Shown: positions 24,987-33,466 of the stretch, piece by piece
Layout of the letters: the number at the start of each line of letters is the position of its first letter
Numbering within the stretch: the stretch's first letter is position 1
From: Flavobacteriales bacterium UBA7612
GTDB lineage: Bacteria > Bacteroidota > Bacteroidia > Flavobacteriales > Weeksellaceae
Length of the DNA: 52,162 bases
Direction of reading: 5' to 3'
Assembly: GCA_002484335.1 (NCBI GenBank)
Contig: DLJQ01000016.1
Location: 7,136-59,297, forward strand
The notes under the pieces: generated by a model
What the model saw: the letters and a program-made list of their open reading frames with translations, nothing else
Told to the model about the DNA's origin: nothing
Databases searched by the model: none
Program-made: the position numbers and the translations under genes

Positions 24987-25441
24987 TTTGATGAATTGAA
25001 ATACATTTTAAAAAATTTGATTGGTACATAAAGAAAACCAAAACATTCGCCATCTTCTTTGGTTATGTGTTTGTGATGTTGTTTGTGAGCTCTACGTAAT
25101 GCTAAAAAATAGGGATTTTTTGTTCGTGTAAAATATTTTATTCGTTGATGAATAAAAATATCATGAACAAAAAAATATGCCATTCCATAGAGCATAATAC
25201 CTAGTCCAATATAAAATAGATAATTAAAACTATCGACTGAACCAAAATACATTAGTGCGATAGTAGGGATGGCAAAAATAACAAAAAAGTAATCGTTTTT
25301 TTCTAATTCGCCTTCGCTGCTATGGTCATGATGGTCTTTGTGTAAGTACCAAAGAAAGCCATGCATGATATATTTATGAATTAACCAAGTCGCAGCTTCC
25401 ATTGATATAAAAACAGTTATAACGATAAGTAAATTAATCAT
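24983..25441 (-). CDS. crtZ: Beta-carotene 3-hydroxylase
   Basis: A 152-residue membrane di-iron hydroxylase. The histidine boxes are complete: HKYIMH (18-23), HKDHHDH (34-40) region, HDIFIHQR (93-100) and HKQHHKH (118-124). It hydroxylates both beta-rings of beta-carotene to give zeaxanthin. It overlaps the SRPBCC gene upstream by 8 bases and crtY downstream by 4, so all are translationally coupled. Confidence 0.93.
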   Translation of the reverse strand: MINLLIVITVFISMEAATWLIHKYIMHGFLWYLHKDHHDHSSEGELEKNDYFFVIFAIPTIALMYFGSVDSFNYLFYIGLGIMLYGMAYFFVHDIFIHQRIKYFTRTKNPYFLALRRAHKQHHKHITKEDGECFGFLYVPIKFFKMYFNSSK

Positions 25442-25904
25442 TTTTTGCTTGGTTAAATCGTAGTTCTAATATTTTATAACGGTAATCAAAAATCTTATTC
25501 AATTTATCTTTAACTATTATAGCATGAGCTATCTTTCCTAAAAAGCCAAGAGGAAGTTCATAATCGACAGTATCTTTCATTAATACACCATTTTGATTTG
25601 GAATAAATTCATGGTGATGATTCCAAAGTTTGTAAGGACCTTTTTCTTGAAAATCTGTGAAACTTTTGTTTTTGTCGACTTGTGAAATACGAGTTTTCCA
25701 TTTTAGTGGAATATTAAAAAGTGGAGAAACAATATAGTCGATAATCATTCCTTCGAAAATAGGCTGATTTCTATATTTTGAAAGTACAGTAAAATTCATA
25801 TCTTTTGGTGTAATCTCAGATAAATTTTCAGGAGATGAAAAAAACTTCCACGCTGTTTCTAAGTTACAATTTAATTGCTGTTCTCTATATAATTGATATT
25901 TCAT
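25434..25904 (-). CDS. SRPBCC (START-like) protein in carotenoid operon
   Basis: A 156-residue START/Bet v1-like ligand-binding protein: QLYREQQLNCNLETAWKFFS start, PENLSEITP, then GMIIDYIVSPLFNIPLKW and the late LPLGFLGKIAHAIIVKDKL segment. Relatives bind hydrophobic ligands. Its position between crtB and crtZ, with an 8-base overlap to crtZ, suggests it carries or presents a carotenoid intermediate, but this is inference. Confidence 0.82.
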   Translation of the reverse strand: MKYQLYREQQLNCNLETAWKFFSSPENLSEITPKDMNFTVLSKYRNQPIFEGMIIDYIVSPLFNIPLKWKTRISQVDKNKSFTDFQEKGPYKLWNHHHEFIPNQNGVLMKDTVDYELPLGFLGKIAHAIIVKDKLNKIFDYRYKILELRFNQAKND

Positions 25905-25907
25905 TTG

Positions 25908-26366
25908 TTAGTTTTTTGTAATTGTATTTATATGGTTTTGTAAAATAGGAGATTGAATACTTTTTATGTTTTTTTTGATAAAAGATTTATCTTCCTTTAT
26001 ATTTTCTTTATAATCAAGAAATCGAGGTGTGTTTTTTTGAATTGTAATTCTTATTAGCCTCAATTCTGTATTATAGGGCTCTATTAAAATGGCTTTTTCA
26101 AGATTTATTTTTCCTTTTTTGAATGTTTTTAATTTCCGAAAAGGATTGATAACGTGTTTTGCCCAAATTATTTGTAAACCTCCTAAATAGCCTAAATAAA
26201 TGGGTTTATCTTTTAAAATTTCCAATTCTCTTATCATTTCTGAACACAGTTCTTTATCTGTGACAGCTTTACTATAGTTATTTCTTATAGTTTCTAATTG
26301 TGTAGAATCTGTTTGAGCTCTGATTTGTAAACAAAATAAAAAGAATACAAAAGCAAAAAATTTCAT
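25908..26366 (-). CDS. Exported TPR-like protein in carotenoid operon
   Basis: A 152-residue protein with a short signal peptide (ends IRAQ at about residue 18). The rest is helical with a tetratricopeptide-like pattern (YLGYLGGLQIIWAKHVINPF, then INLEKAILIEPYNTELRLIR). Its start overlaps the crtB stop by one base and the SRPBCC gene starts 3 bases after it, so it is an integral part of the operon. Role unknown; perhaps a periplasmic scaffold. Not a known carotenoid enzyme. Confidence 0.7.
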   Translation of the reverse strand: MKFFAFVFFLFCLQIRAQTDSTQLETIRNNYSKAVTDKELCSEMIRELEILKDKPIYLGYLGGLQIIWAKHVINPFRKLKTFKKGKINLEKAILIEPYNTELRLIRITIQKNTPRFLDYKENIKEDKSFIKKNIKSIQSPILQNHINTITKN

Positions 26367-27202
26367 TACAGAAATGCAGTTTTGTACCTTACGTAACTTT
26401 TGAATGCTACATAGGCTTTTTGTGAATTAGGAATACGAACACGATTGTTTAATATTTCGTCTGATGATTTATTTTTTATTTTTTCGAATAATGATAAATA
26501 ATACTTATAAGCTAAATAAACACCAAACATTGATGAACTAGGAAGTTTTTTAATGCCTACTAATGCTTCTTTAAATTCTTGTTCAATATCTTGTTCAATT
26601 TCATTTTTTATAGTGTTATTAAACATTTTCATATCAACTTCAGGAAAGTAAGTACGCCCTAAAGTCTGGTAATCATCTTTTAAGTCTCTTAGAAAGTTAA
26701 CTTTTTGAAAAGCAGAACCCAATTTCATAGCATAAGGTTTTAGTTCTTCGTATTGTGTTTTATTTCCATTGGTAAAAACTTGTAAACACATTAAACCAAC
26801 AACCTCGGCAGAACCAAAAATATATTCATTATATAAGTCTGAATTATAATCAATTTTCTTTAAATCCATTTCCATACTATTTAGGAATTGGTCAATCAAT
26901 TGTTTATCAATTTTATATTTACTTACAGTTTCTTGAAACGATTGTAAAATAGGATTTAATGCAATACCTTCTTCTAAAGCATTGCTAGTTTCTTCTTTTA
27001 ATCGGTTCAGTAATTTTTCTTTATGAAATCCATGGAAGCTATCTACAATTTCATCGGCTAATCGTACATAGCCATATATAGCATAAATTGCAGGGCGAAT
27101 AGCAGGTTTTAGTGCTAATATTCCTAAGGAAAAACTTGTGCTATATTTTTTTGTTGTTCTTTTACTTACGTCATAAGACAACTCATCAAAAAGAGTTTTC
27201 AT
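26366..27202 (-). CDS. crtB: Phytoene synthase
   Basis: A 278-residue squalene/phytoene synthase. The two aspartate-rich prenyl-diphosphate binding motifs are DEIVD (50-54) and DLKDD (173-177, followed by YQTLGRTYFP). It condenses two GGPP to phytoene. It lies 6 bases after crtI and overlaps the next gene by 1 base. The GGPP synthase gene (crtE) is not in this window. Confidence 0.95.
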   Translation of the reverse strand: MKTLFDELSYDVSKRTTKKYSTSFSLGILALKPAIRPAIYAIYGYVRLADEIVDSFHGFHKEKLLNRLKEETSNALEEGIALNPILQSFQETVSKYKIDKQLIDQFLNSMEMDLKKIDYNSDLYNEYIFGSAEVVGLMCLQVFTNGNKTQYEELKPYAMKLGSAFQKVNFLRDLKDDYQTLGRTYFPEVDMKMFNNTIKNEIEQDIEQEFKEALVGIKKLPSSSMFGVYLAYKYYLSLFEKIKNKSSDEILNNRVRIPNSQKAYVAFKSYVRYKTAFL

Positions 27203-27208
27203 GAATTT

Positions 27209-28696
27209 TTAGTTTTTAAGATGATTAACTTCGTTTGCTACTATTTTTCCAGAAATGATAGATGGAGGAACACCTGGCCCCGGAACAGTAAGTTGACCTG
27301 TATAGTAAAGATTTTTTATTTTTTTGTTTTTTATTTTTGGTTTAAGTACTGCTGTTTGATTTAGTGTATTTGCCAAGCCATAAGCATTTCCACCATAAGC
27401 ATTATAATCAGTCATAAAATCGCTTACACAATAACTTTTTTTGTATTCGATTTTATCATATAAATTTTCAATTCCAGTTACTTTTTCTAAGCGAGTAAGC
27501 ATTTCTTTTAGATACTTTTCTCTGATATTTTCTTCGTCGTTTATTCCTGTTGCAATAGGCATCAATAGAAATAAATTATCAGAATTTTCTGGAGCAACAT
27601 GTTTGTCTGTTTTAGAAGGACAACAACTATAGAACAGGGGTTTATCTGGCCATTGTTTATCACCATATATACAATCGATATGATAGTCCAAATCATTTTC
27701 AAAAAATAGTGTATGATGTTTTAAGTTAGGTATTTTTTCGTTTATTCCTAAATAGTAAATTAGGCAAGATGGTGCAAAAGTTTTCTTTTTCCAGTATTCT
27801 TCATTATAATTTCTTAGATTTTCATCCAATAAGCTTTCTGAATGATGATAATCAGAAGAAGCAATTACTACATCAAAATTATGAAATTCGCCATTAACTA
27901 ATAAAGAAGAAACTTTGTTATTATTTGTGTTTATTTTTTCTACGTTTGAATTAAAATGAAATTTAGCTCCTTGGATTTTAGCAACTTTTTGCATTGCTAA
28001 AACAAGTTGATAAAAACCACCCATCGGATAATGTGTACCCAATGCATAACCTCCAAAATTCATTAAACTGTATAGAGCAGGGATATTTTTAGGAGAAGCA
28101 CCAAGAAAAATAACAGGAAATTCCATTAACATTTTTAGTTTTTCATTTGTAAAATATTTAGCTACATACGTTCTAAAATTGCTTAGTAAATCTAATTTTA
28201 AAGCACTATTTGCAATTTTAGGAGAAAAGAATTCAAACCAATTATGGCAAGGTTTAGAAACAAAGTCTTGCATGCCAACGTTGTATTTATATTTTGCTGC
28301 TTGCATAAAAGCATCTAATTTTTCTCCAGCACCTTTCTCTATTTTTTCGAATAACTTTTTTAAATCATTATAATTTTCAGGAACAGTAATTTTTTCATTA
28401 GAAAAAATCATTTCAAATTGAGGATTTAAAGAAATTAATTCATAAAAATCAGATGAATTCCAACCAAAATCATTAAAAAAATTATTAATGATATCTGGCA
28501 TCCAATACCAACTTGGTCCCATATCAAATACATAACCTTCTTCGGTTTTAAACTGTCTTGCTCTTCCACCAGGTTGTGAATGTTTTTCGAAAACATGAAC
28601 TTCATGCCCTTCTTTTGCTGTGTATGCCGCAGCAGATAATCCTGAAAAACCAGAACCTATTATTGCAATTTTCTTTTTTGTATTCGATTTTATCAT
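27209..28696 (-). CDS. crtI: Phytoene desaturase
   Basis: A 495-residue FAD-dependent desaturase of the bacterial CrtI type: N-terminal dinucleotide fold IIGSGFSGLSAAAYTA (12-27), the GGRARQF motif, MDFGPSW-like DMGPSWYW, and the C-terminal carotenoid desaturase signature YYTGQLTVPGPGVPPSIISG. It takes phytoene to lycopene in four steps. First structural gene after the MarR regulator, 60 bases downstream of it. Confidence 0.95.
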   Translation of the reverse strand: MIKSNTKKKIAIIGSGFSGLSAAAYTAKEGHEVHVFEKHSQPGGRARQFKTEEGYVFDMGPSWYWMPDIINNFFNDFGWNSSDFYELISLNPQFEMIFSNEKITVPENYNDLKKLFEKIEKGAGEKLDAFMQAAKYKYNVGMQDFVSKPCHNWFEFFSPKIANSALKLDLLSNFRTYVAKYFTNEKLKMLMEFPVIFLGASPKNIPALYSLMNFGGYALGTHYPMGGFYQLVLAMQKVAKIQGAKFHFNSNVEKINTNNNKVSSLLVNGEFHNFDVVIASSDYHHSESLLDENLRNYNEEYWKKKTFAPSCLIYYLGINEKIPNLKHHTLFFENDLDYHIDCIYGDKQWPDKPLFYSCCPSKTDKHVAPENSDNLFLLMPIATGINDEENIREKYLKEMLTRLEKVTGIENLYDKIEYKKSYCVSDFMTDYNAYGGNAYGLANTLNQTAVLKPKIKNKKIKNLYYTGQLTVPGPGVPPSIISGKIVANEVNHLKN

Positions 28697-28756
28697 ATAT
28701 CTTTTTATATGCTATAAATATGTAATAGGGGATAAGTAGGCAAAGAGAAATATCAA

Positions 28757-29413
28757 TTAATTCTTTAATTTCATGGCTTCTTGCAATAAATTTTCAGTAG
28801 CAATATTTCTTTCATAAATAGGGTTATGGAATTGCTCTAATTTATTAAGGATACGAATTAATTCCATTTTTTCATTATAAGACAAATCTCCAGTAACAAT
28901 TGCACTTGCTTGTCTTATTTTTTCCATTTGGTTTTTTAATGCTATCTTACCTTTATTCGTTATAGAAATATATTTACTTCTTTTATCAGTCAAAGAGTCT
29001 GTTTGTTCTACAAAACCTATTTTTATCAATCTATTAATAATTTGTATACCAACAGGTTTTTCATGTACATTTTTTCTAATTAGTTCTGTTTTGGTCATTT
29101 CTCCAAAAGCATCTAAATTTATAAGGTAAATAATATCTTCTTGTGTAGCGAAGTCAGAGTTTAATAAAGCAGATTTGGTATAAGATTTAGCATATCTATT
29201 CATGTGTACTATTTGTGTGTTTATAACACTTTCAGCACTTCTTCCATTTTCTTTTCCTTCCCAATTAGGTTCTTCTTTTTCTTGTCCAGAAAAATTTTCT
29301 ACAACCCATTGTTTAAAACCATTTACATTATTTTGATAGCTATTAGAATTGTTTTGTGCTAATTCAAATTCATCAACTAAATCAATAATATCCTTAATAA
29401 TTTTATACTTCAT
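28757..29413 (-). CDS. MarR-family regulator of carotenoid operon
   Basis: About 218 residues from the ATG at 29413 (a TTG start at 29434 would lie in the promoter). The C-terminal 140 residues are a MarR winged helix (EDIIYLINLDAFGEMTKTEL, IQIINRLIKIGFVEQTDS and the DKRSKYISIT wing). The N-terminal 70 residues, acidic with a QEKEEPNWEG segment, exceed the usual MarR length. It heads the carotenoid gene cluster and probably represses it and itself; a 14-base inverted repeat overlaps its promoter. Confidence 0.85.
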   Translation of the reverse strand: MKYKIIKDIIDLVDEFELAQNNSNSYQNNVNGFKQWVVENFSGQEKEEPNWEGKENGRSAESVINTQIVHMNRYAKSYTKSALLNSDFATQEDIIYLINLDAFGEMTKTELIRKNVHEKPVGIQIINRLIKIGFVEQTDSLTDKRSKYISITNKGKIALKNQMEKIRQASAIVTGDLSYNEKMELIRILNKLEQFHNPIYERNIATENLLQEAMKLKN

Positions 29414-29426
29414 GTTTTTGTTATTG

Positions 29427-29440
29427 GTATACAAATATAC
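29427..29440 (-). promoter_or_regulatory. MarR promoter -7 element with inverted repeat
   Basis: On the minus strand TATATTTG (29439-29432) matches the -7 consensus and is embedded in the inverted repeat gtata-N4-tatac (29427-29440). A repressor on this site would occlude the regulator's own promoter. No TTG box is visible at the usual distance. Confidence 0.4.
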
Positions 29441-29573
29441 TATTTATTTCTAATTAAATATATAAATATACTTTTTTTTGCTCGAATTAGTTTAGAATTA
29501 TACTATTTTAAATAATTAATTATCAATTGTTAATTAGACAATTATTAATTGATAGTATAAAAAATAATATTCA

Positions 29574-29605
29574 TTGGCACATATCGTCTTTATGGACTAT
29601 CTTTG
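29574..29605 (+). promoter_or_regulatory. Promoter for trpS (TTG-N21-TATCTTTG)
   Basis: TTG at 29574-29576 and TATCTTTG at 29598-29605 with 21 bases between, one of the best matches to the Bacteroidota promoter consensus in the window. It lies 21 bases before the ATG at 29627, which rules out the upstream TTG at 29603 as a start. Confidence 0.6.
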
Positions 29606-29626
29606 TCATTAAATTATTTAAATAAA

Positions 29627-30598
29627 ATGCCAAGAATACTTACAGGAGTTCAAGCAACAGGAACTCCACACTTAGGAAATATTTTAGGAGCAATATCACC
29701 AGCGATTGAATTGACAGAAAAAGAAGGAAATGATTCGTTTATATTTATTGCTGATTTGCATGCTTTAACACAAATAAAAGATGCAGAAGTTTTAAAACAA
29801 AATACGTACGAAGTGGCAGCAACTTGGCTTGCATTAGGTCTTGATCCTTCAAAAGTTGTTTTTTACCGTCAATCAGATGTAACTGAAACAACGGAATTAA
29901 TGTGGTATTTATTGAATTTTTTCCCATTTCAACGTTTAACATTAGCTCATTCTTTTAAAGATAAAGCGGATTATTTAGCAGATGTAAATGCTGGTTTATT
30001 TACTTACCCAATTCTTATGGCAGCGGACATTTTACTTTATGATGCAGAAGTTGTTCCAGTAGGTAAAGATCAATTACAACATTTAGAAATTACAAGAAGT
30101 GTTGCAGAAAAATTTAACCATCAAATGGGAGAAACATTTGTTTTACCACAAGCAGCAATTGACGAAAATATAATGTTGATTCCAGGTACAGATGGAAATA
30201 AAATGTCTAAATCAAGAAATAATTTCATCAATATATTCTTACCTGAAAAACAATTACGCAAACAAGTAATGTCGATAGAAACAGATTCTACGCCATTAGA
30301 AGAGCCAAAAAATCCTGATACAGATAATGTATTTGCATTATATAAATTGCTAGCAAGTCCAGAACAAATAGATGAAATGAGAAATAATTATCTTAAGGGA
30401 GGATATGGTTATGGTCATGCAAAACAAGCTTTATTTGAACTTATTTTGGATAAATACTCTAATGCTCGTTTACGTTTTGATGAATTAATGAATGATAAGG
30501 TAACTTTAGATAATTTCTTAGAAGAAGGAGCTGCGAAATCTAGAAAGGTAGCTAAAGATGTATTAAAAAGAACCAGAGATAAATTAGGTTTAAAATAA
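29627..30598 (+). CDS. trpS: Tryptophanyl-tRNA synthetase
   Basis: A 323-residue class I synthetase starting at the ATG at 29627. TGVQATGTPHLGN (6-18, the HIGH-type motif) and KMSKS (192-196) are intact, and AHSFKDKADYLADVNAGLFTYPILMAADILLYDA is the Trp-pocket region. Length fits TrpRS-I of Bacteroidota. Single gene before the suf cluster. Confidence 0.96.
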   Translation: MPRILTGVQATGTPHLGNILGAISPAIELTEKEGNDSFIFIADLHALTQIKDAEVLKQNTYEVAATWLALGLDPSKVVFYRQSDVTETTELMWYLLNFFPFQRLTLAHSFKDKADYLADVNAGLFTYPILMAADILLYDAEVVPVGKDQLQHLEITRSVAEKFNHQMGETFVLPQAAIDENIMLIPGTDGNKMSKSRNNFINIFLPEKQLRKQVMSIETDSTPLEEPKNPDTDNVFALYKLLASPEQIDEMRNNYLKGGYGYGHAKQALFELILDKYSNARLRFDELMNDKVTLDNFLEEGAAKSRKVAKDVLKRTRDKLGLK

Positions 30599-30685
30599 TA
30601 AAAAAAATATTTCTTCATAGATAAAATAAGTTGCAGGATTGTTAATATTTATATTGTTATTTATTTAATTTCATTTTAAATAAGT

Positions 30686-30693
30686 AACTTTGT
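30686..30693 (+). promoter_or_regulatory. Promoter -7 element TAACTTTG before suf operon
   Basis: Matches TAnnTTTG, 21 bases upstream of the A-type carrier ATG at 30715. A TTG box is not found at the ideal spacing, so only the -7 part is supported. It would drive the sufA-like/unknown/sufB transcript. Confidence 0.4.
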
Positions 30694-30714
30694 ACTAATA
30701 AAATATAATTCGAA

Positions 30715-31044
30715 ATGATTAAAGTATCAGAATCAGCAAAATCAAAAATAAATTCACTAATGCAGGAAGATGGATCTTCTATTGAAGAATCTTATGTTAG
30801 AGTAGGTGTTACTAGTGGAGGATGTTCTGGATTATCTTATAATTTAGAATTTGATAAAGATCAAAAGCCAGAAGATAAATTGTTCGAAGATAACGGTGTA
30901 AGAATTTTAGTAGATAAAAAATCATTTTTATACTTAGTTGGAATGACTTTAGAATATTCTGGAGGATTAAATGGTAAAGGATTTATTTTTAATAATCCTA
31001 ACGCAACTCGTACATGTGGTTGTGGTGAAAGTTTTGCAATATAA
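30715..31044 (+). CDS. sufA: A-type Fe-S carrier (SufA/IscA/ErpA family)
   Basis: A 109-residue iron-sulfur carrier. The three cysteine ligands are in SGGCSGLSY (about 37-45) and the C-terminal RTCGCGESF (about 99-107). It accepts clusters from SufBCD and delivers them to apo-proteins. First gene of the suf cluster; next gene starts 3 bases after its stop. Confidence 0.93.
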   Translation: MIKVSESAKSKINSLMQEDGSSIEESYVRVGVTSGGCSGLSYNLEFDKDQKPEDKLFEDNGVRILVDKKSFLYLVGMTLEYSGGLNGKGFIFNNPNATRTCGCGESFAI

Positions 31045-31047
31045 ATC

Positions 31048-31899
31048 ATGAAAAAATTTGCTTTATTAATTACATTTTTTAGTTGTATATCTATTTTTGC
31101 TCAAAATACAATTATAGAAAAAGATCTGATGATTTATAGACCAACAGATTTTTCTATTAAACTAAATAAAGCATATACAGAAAATATGTTTTTTGGTTTA
31201 TTTGGAATAAAGAATTTAATGAATGCATTAGATGTTAATTCCTCAAAAATAAAAACAGTTGTAATTACAAATAGAGCTTCTAAAAATGTAGTTTATAAAG
31301 CAAATTATGATGTAAATAATAATCTTCTTGTTATAGAACTTACAAATGAACTTGTAGATCCAGTAAAAGTAAATTATACTTATAAGGATGGAGTTTTAGA
31401 AAAAGAAGTTATTAAAAAAGGAACTGATGAGAAGATAAATCAGTTCTTCTATGATCAGAATAAAATGTACATTAAAAATGCAAACAAATTATTTGATATT
31501 GTTTGGCTAGAAGGTGATATTTTATTGAAAAAAACATATTTGGATCAGAAGTTAGGTTTTGAAGATAGATTAATGCATGATTGTAGAATAACTAAATCTT
31601 TGGGACGTGATATTAATAAAGTATGTTATAGTAGTTCTAATTTTCAAATTCCTTTTAAAATAAAGGAATTCACACCAGATGTAGAACTTAAAACTGAAAA
31701 AGTTAATTTGATTGAAGGACCTTCGTCTGAAATTAAATTAATGTCTATAAATAAATACCAAATTTTGAAAAATAATCAACCTCAATTTGAAGTTGTATTA
31801 GATCAAAATAAACGTATAAAAGAATTTAAATTTTTAGGTAATAAAACGGAAAAACAAGAACCGATTAATTTTAATTTTACCTATACATTTTATAAATAA
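31048..31899 (+). CDS. Exported protein of unknown function in suf operon
   Basis: A 283-residue protein with a typical signal peptide (MKKFALLITFFSCISIFAQ). The mature part is rich in Lys, Asn and beta-strand patterns and looks like an MORN/toxin-like YD or lipoprotein-type beta sheet (VNYTYKDGVLEKEVIKKG), without catalytic motifs I recognise. It is packed between the A-type carrier (3-base gap) and sufB (4-base gap), so it must be cotranscribed with cytosolic Fe-S assembly genes despite being exported. Function unknown. Confidence 0.75.
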   Translation: MKKFALLITFFSCISIFAQNTIIEKDLMIYRPTDFSIKLNKAYTENMFFGLFGIKNLMNALDVNSSKIKTVVITNRASKNVVYKANYDVNNNLLVIELTNELVDPVKVNYTYKDGVLEKEVIKKGTDEKINQFFYDQNKMYIKNANKLFDIVWLEGDILLKKTYLDQKLGFEDRLMHDCRITKSLGRDINKVCYSSSNFQIPFKIKEFTPDVELKTEKVNLIEGPSSEIKLMSINKYQILKNNQPQFEVVLDQNKRIKEFKFLGNKTEKQEPINFNFTYTFYK

Positions 31900-31903
31900 T
31901 AAG

Positions 31904-33361
31904 ATGAGTAACACAAAATATACAGAAGACGATTTACGTGAAGATCTTGCGAGCCAAAAACAATATGAGTTTGGTTGGTCGACTGAAATGGAATATGAAG
32001 ATTTTCCAGTTGGATTGAATGAAGATATCGTTCGTGCTATTTCAGCCAAAAAAGAAGAGCCAGAATGGATGACTGAATGGCGTTTGGAAGCTTTCCGTGC
32101 ATGGCAAAAAATGGAAGAACCTGAATGGGCAAATGTAACTTATGAAAAGCCAGATTTTCAGGCTATTCGTTATTATGCTGCACCAAAAATTAAAAAAGAA
32201 TTATCTAGTTTAGATGAGGTTGATCCTGAGTTATTAAAAACTTTCGAAAAATTAGGAATTTCTTTAGATGAACAAAAGCGTTTATCTGGTGTAGCTATTG
32301 ATGCAGTAATTGATTCTGTTTCTGTTAAAACTACTTTTAGAGAAACATTAGCAGAAAAAGGAATTATTTTTATGTCAATTTCTGAAGCTATAAAAGAACA
32401 TCCAGAATTAGTAAAGAAATATATCGGTCGAGTAGTACCTCCAACAGATAATTTTTATGCAGCATTAAATTCAGCAGTATTCTCTGATGGATCTTTCTGT
32501 TATATTCCAAAAGGTGTTCGCTGTCCTATGGAATTATCAACATACTTCCGAATTAATTCAGCAGGAACAGGACAATTCGAGCGTACTTTATTAGTTGCAG
32601 ACGAAGGTTCTTATGTTTCTTATTTAGAAGGTTGTACTGCACCAATGCGTGATGAAAATCAATTGCATGCTGCCGTTGTTGAATTAATTATTATGGATGA
32701 TGCAGAGATTAAATACTCTACAGTACAAAACTGGTATCCAGGTGATGAATCTGGTAAAGGAGGAGTATTCAACTTTGTAACTAAACGTGCTGTTTGTGAG
32801 AAAAATGCTAAAGTTTCTTGGACACAAGTAGAAACAGGTTCTGCAGTTACGTGGAAATATCCATCTTGTATTTTAAAAGGAGATAACGCGGTTGGAGAAT
32901 TTTATTCAATTGCCGTAACAAATAATTACCAACAAGCAGATACAGGAACAAAGATGATTCATATTGGTAAAAATACTAAATCGACAATTATTTCTAAAGG
33001 TATTTCTGCAGGTAAATCTCAAAATTCTTACCGTGGTTTAGTAAAAGTAATGAAAGGAGCAGAAGGAGCAAGAAATTTCTCTCAGTGTGATTCATTATTA
33101 ATGGGTAACGAATGTGGTGCTCATACTTTTCCTTACATAGAAATTGAGAATAAAACAGCTCAATTAGAGCACGAAGCTACAACTTCTAAAATTGGTGAAG
33201 ATCAATTGTTTTATTGTAACCAACGTGGTATTGATACTGAAAAAGCAATTGCATTAATTGTTAATGGATTTAGCCGAGAAGTATTAGATAAATTACCAAT
33301 GGAATTTGCTGTAGAAGCTAAAAAATTATTAGAAATCTCATTAGAAGGTTCTGTAGGATAA
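31904..33361 (+). CDS. sufB: Fe-S cluster assembly scaffold SufB
   Basis: A 485-residue SufB. The core beta-helix region shows YIPKGVRCPMELSTYFRINS, the AAVVELIIMDDAEIKYSTVQNW block and the C-terminal NQRGIDTEKAIALIVNGFSREVL. With SufC and SufD it forms the SufBC2D scaffold. The gap to sufC (105 bases) carries an unusual heptad repeat, unlike the tight packing upstream. Confidence 0.97.
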   Translation: MSNTKYTEDDLREDLASQKQYEFGWSTEMEYEDFPVGLNEDIVRAISAKKEEPEWMTEWRLEAFRAWQKMEEPEWANVTYEKPDFQAIRYYAAPKIKKELSSLDEVDPELLKTFEKLGISLDEQKRLSGVAIDAVIDSVSVKTTFRETLAEKGIIFMSISEAIKEHPELVKKYIGRVVPPTDNFYAALNSAVFSDGSFCYIPKGVRCPMELSTYFRINSAGTGQFERTLLVADEGSYVSYLEGCTAPMRDENQLHAAVVELIIMDDAEIKYSTVQNWYPGDESGKGGVFNFVTKRAVCEKNAKVSWTQVETGSAVTWKYPSCILKGDNAVGEFYSIAVTNNYQQADTGTKMIHIGKNTKSTIISKGISAGKSQNSYRGLVKVMKGAEGARNFSQCDSLLMGNECGAHTFPYIEIENKTAQLEHEATTSKIGEDQLFYCNQRGIDTEKAIALIVNGFSREVLDKLPMEFAVEAKKLLEISLEGSVG

Positions 33362-33364
33362 TTT

Positions 33365-33460
33365 TTAGAAGTTAGGAATTAGAATTAAGAAATTAGAATA
33401 ATACAAATAGATTTAGATAGCAAGATACTTTTATCTAAAATCTAAAATCTAAAATCTAAA
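33365..33460 (+). repeat. Heptad repeat and hairpin between sufB and sufC
   Basis: Four exact tandem copies of atctaaa fill 33433-33460, ending 6 bases before the sufC start. The left part of the spacer is rich in the complement-like ttagaa. The segment at 33410-33419 can pair with 33432-33442 (one bulge), so the mRNA can fold with the repeat array. A similar array precedes sufD. Confidence 0.7.
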
Positions 33461-33466
33461 GAAAAA

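Noticed and set aside
33433..33460. Short tandem repeat that could be mistaken for a CRISPR array
   Set aside because: The units are 7 bases with no spacers and no cas genes are near; it is a simple heptad array.
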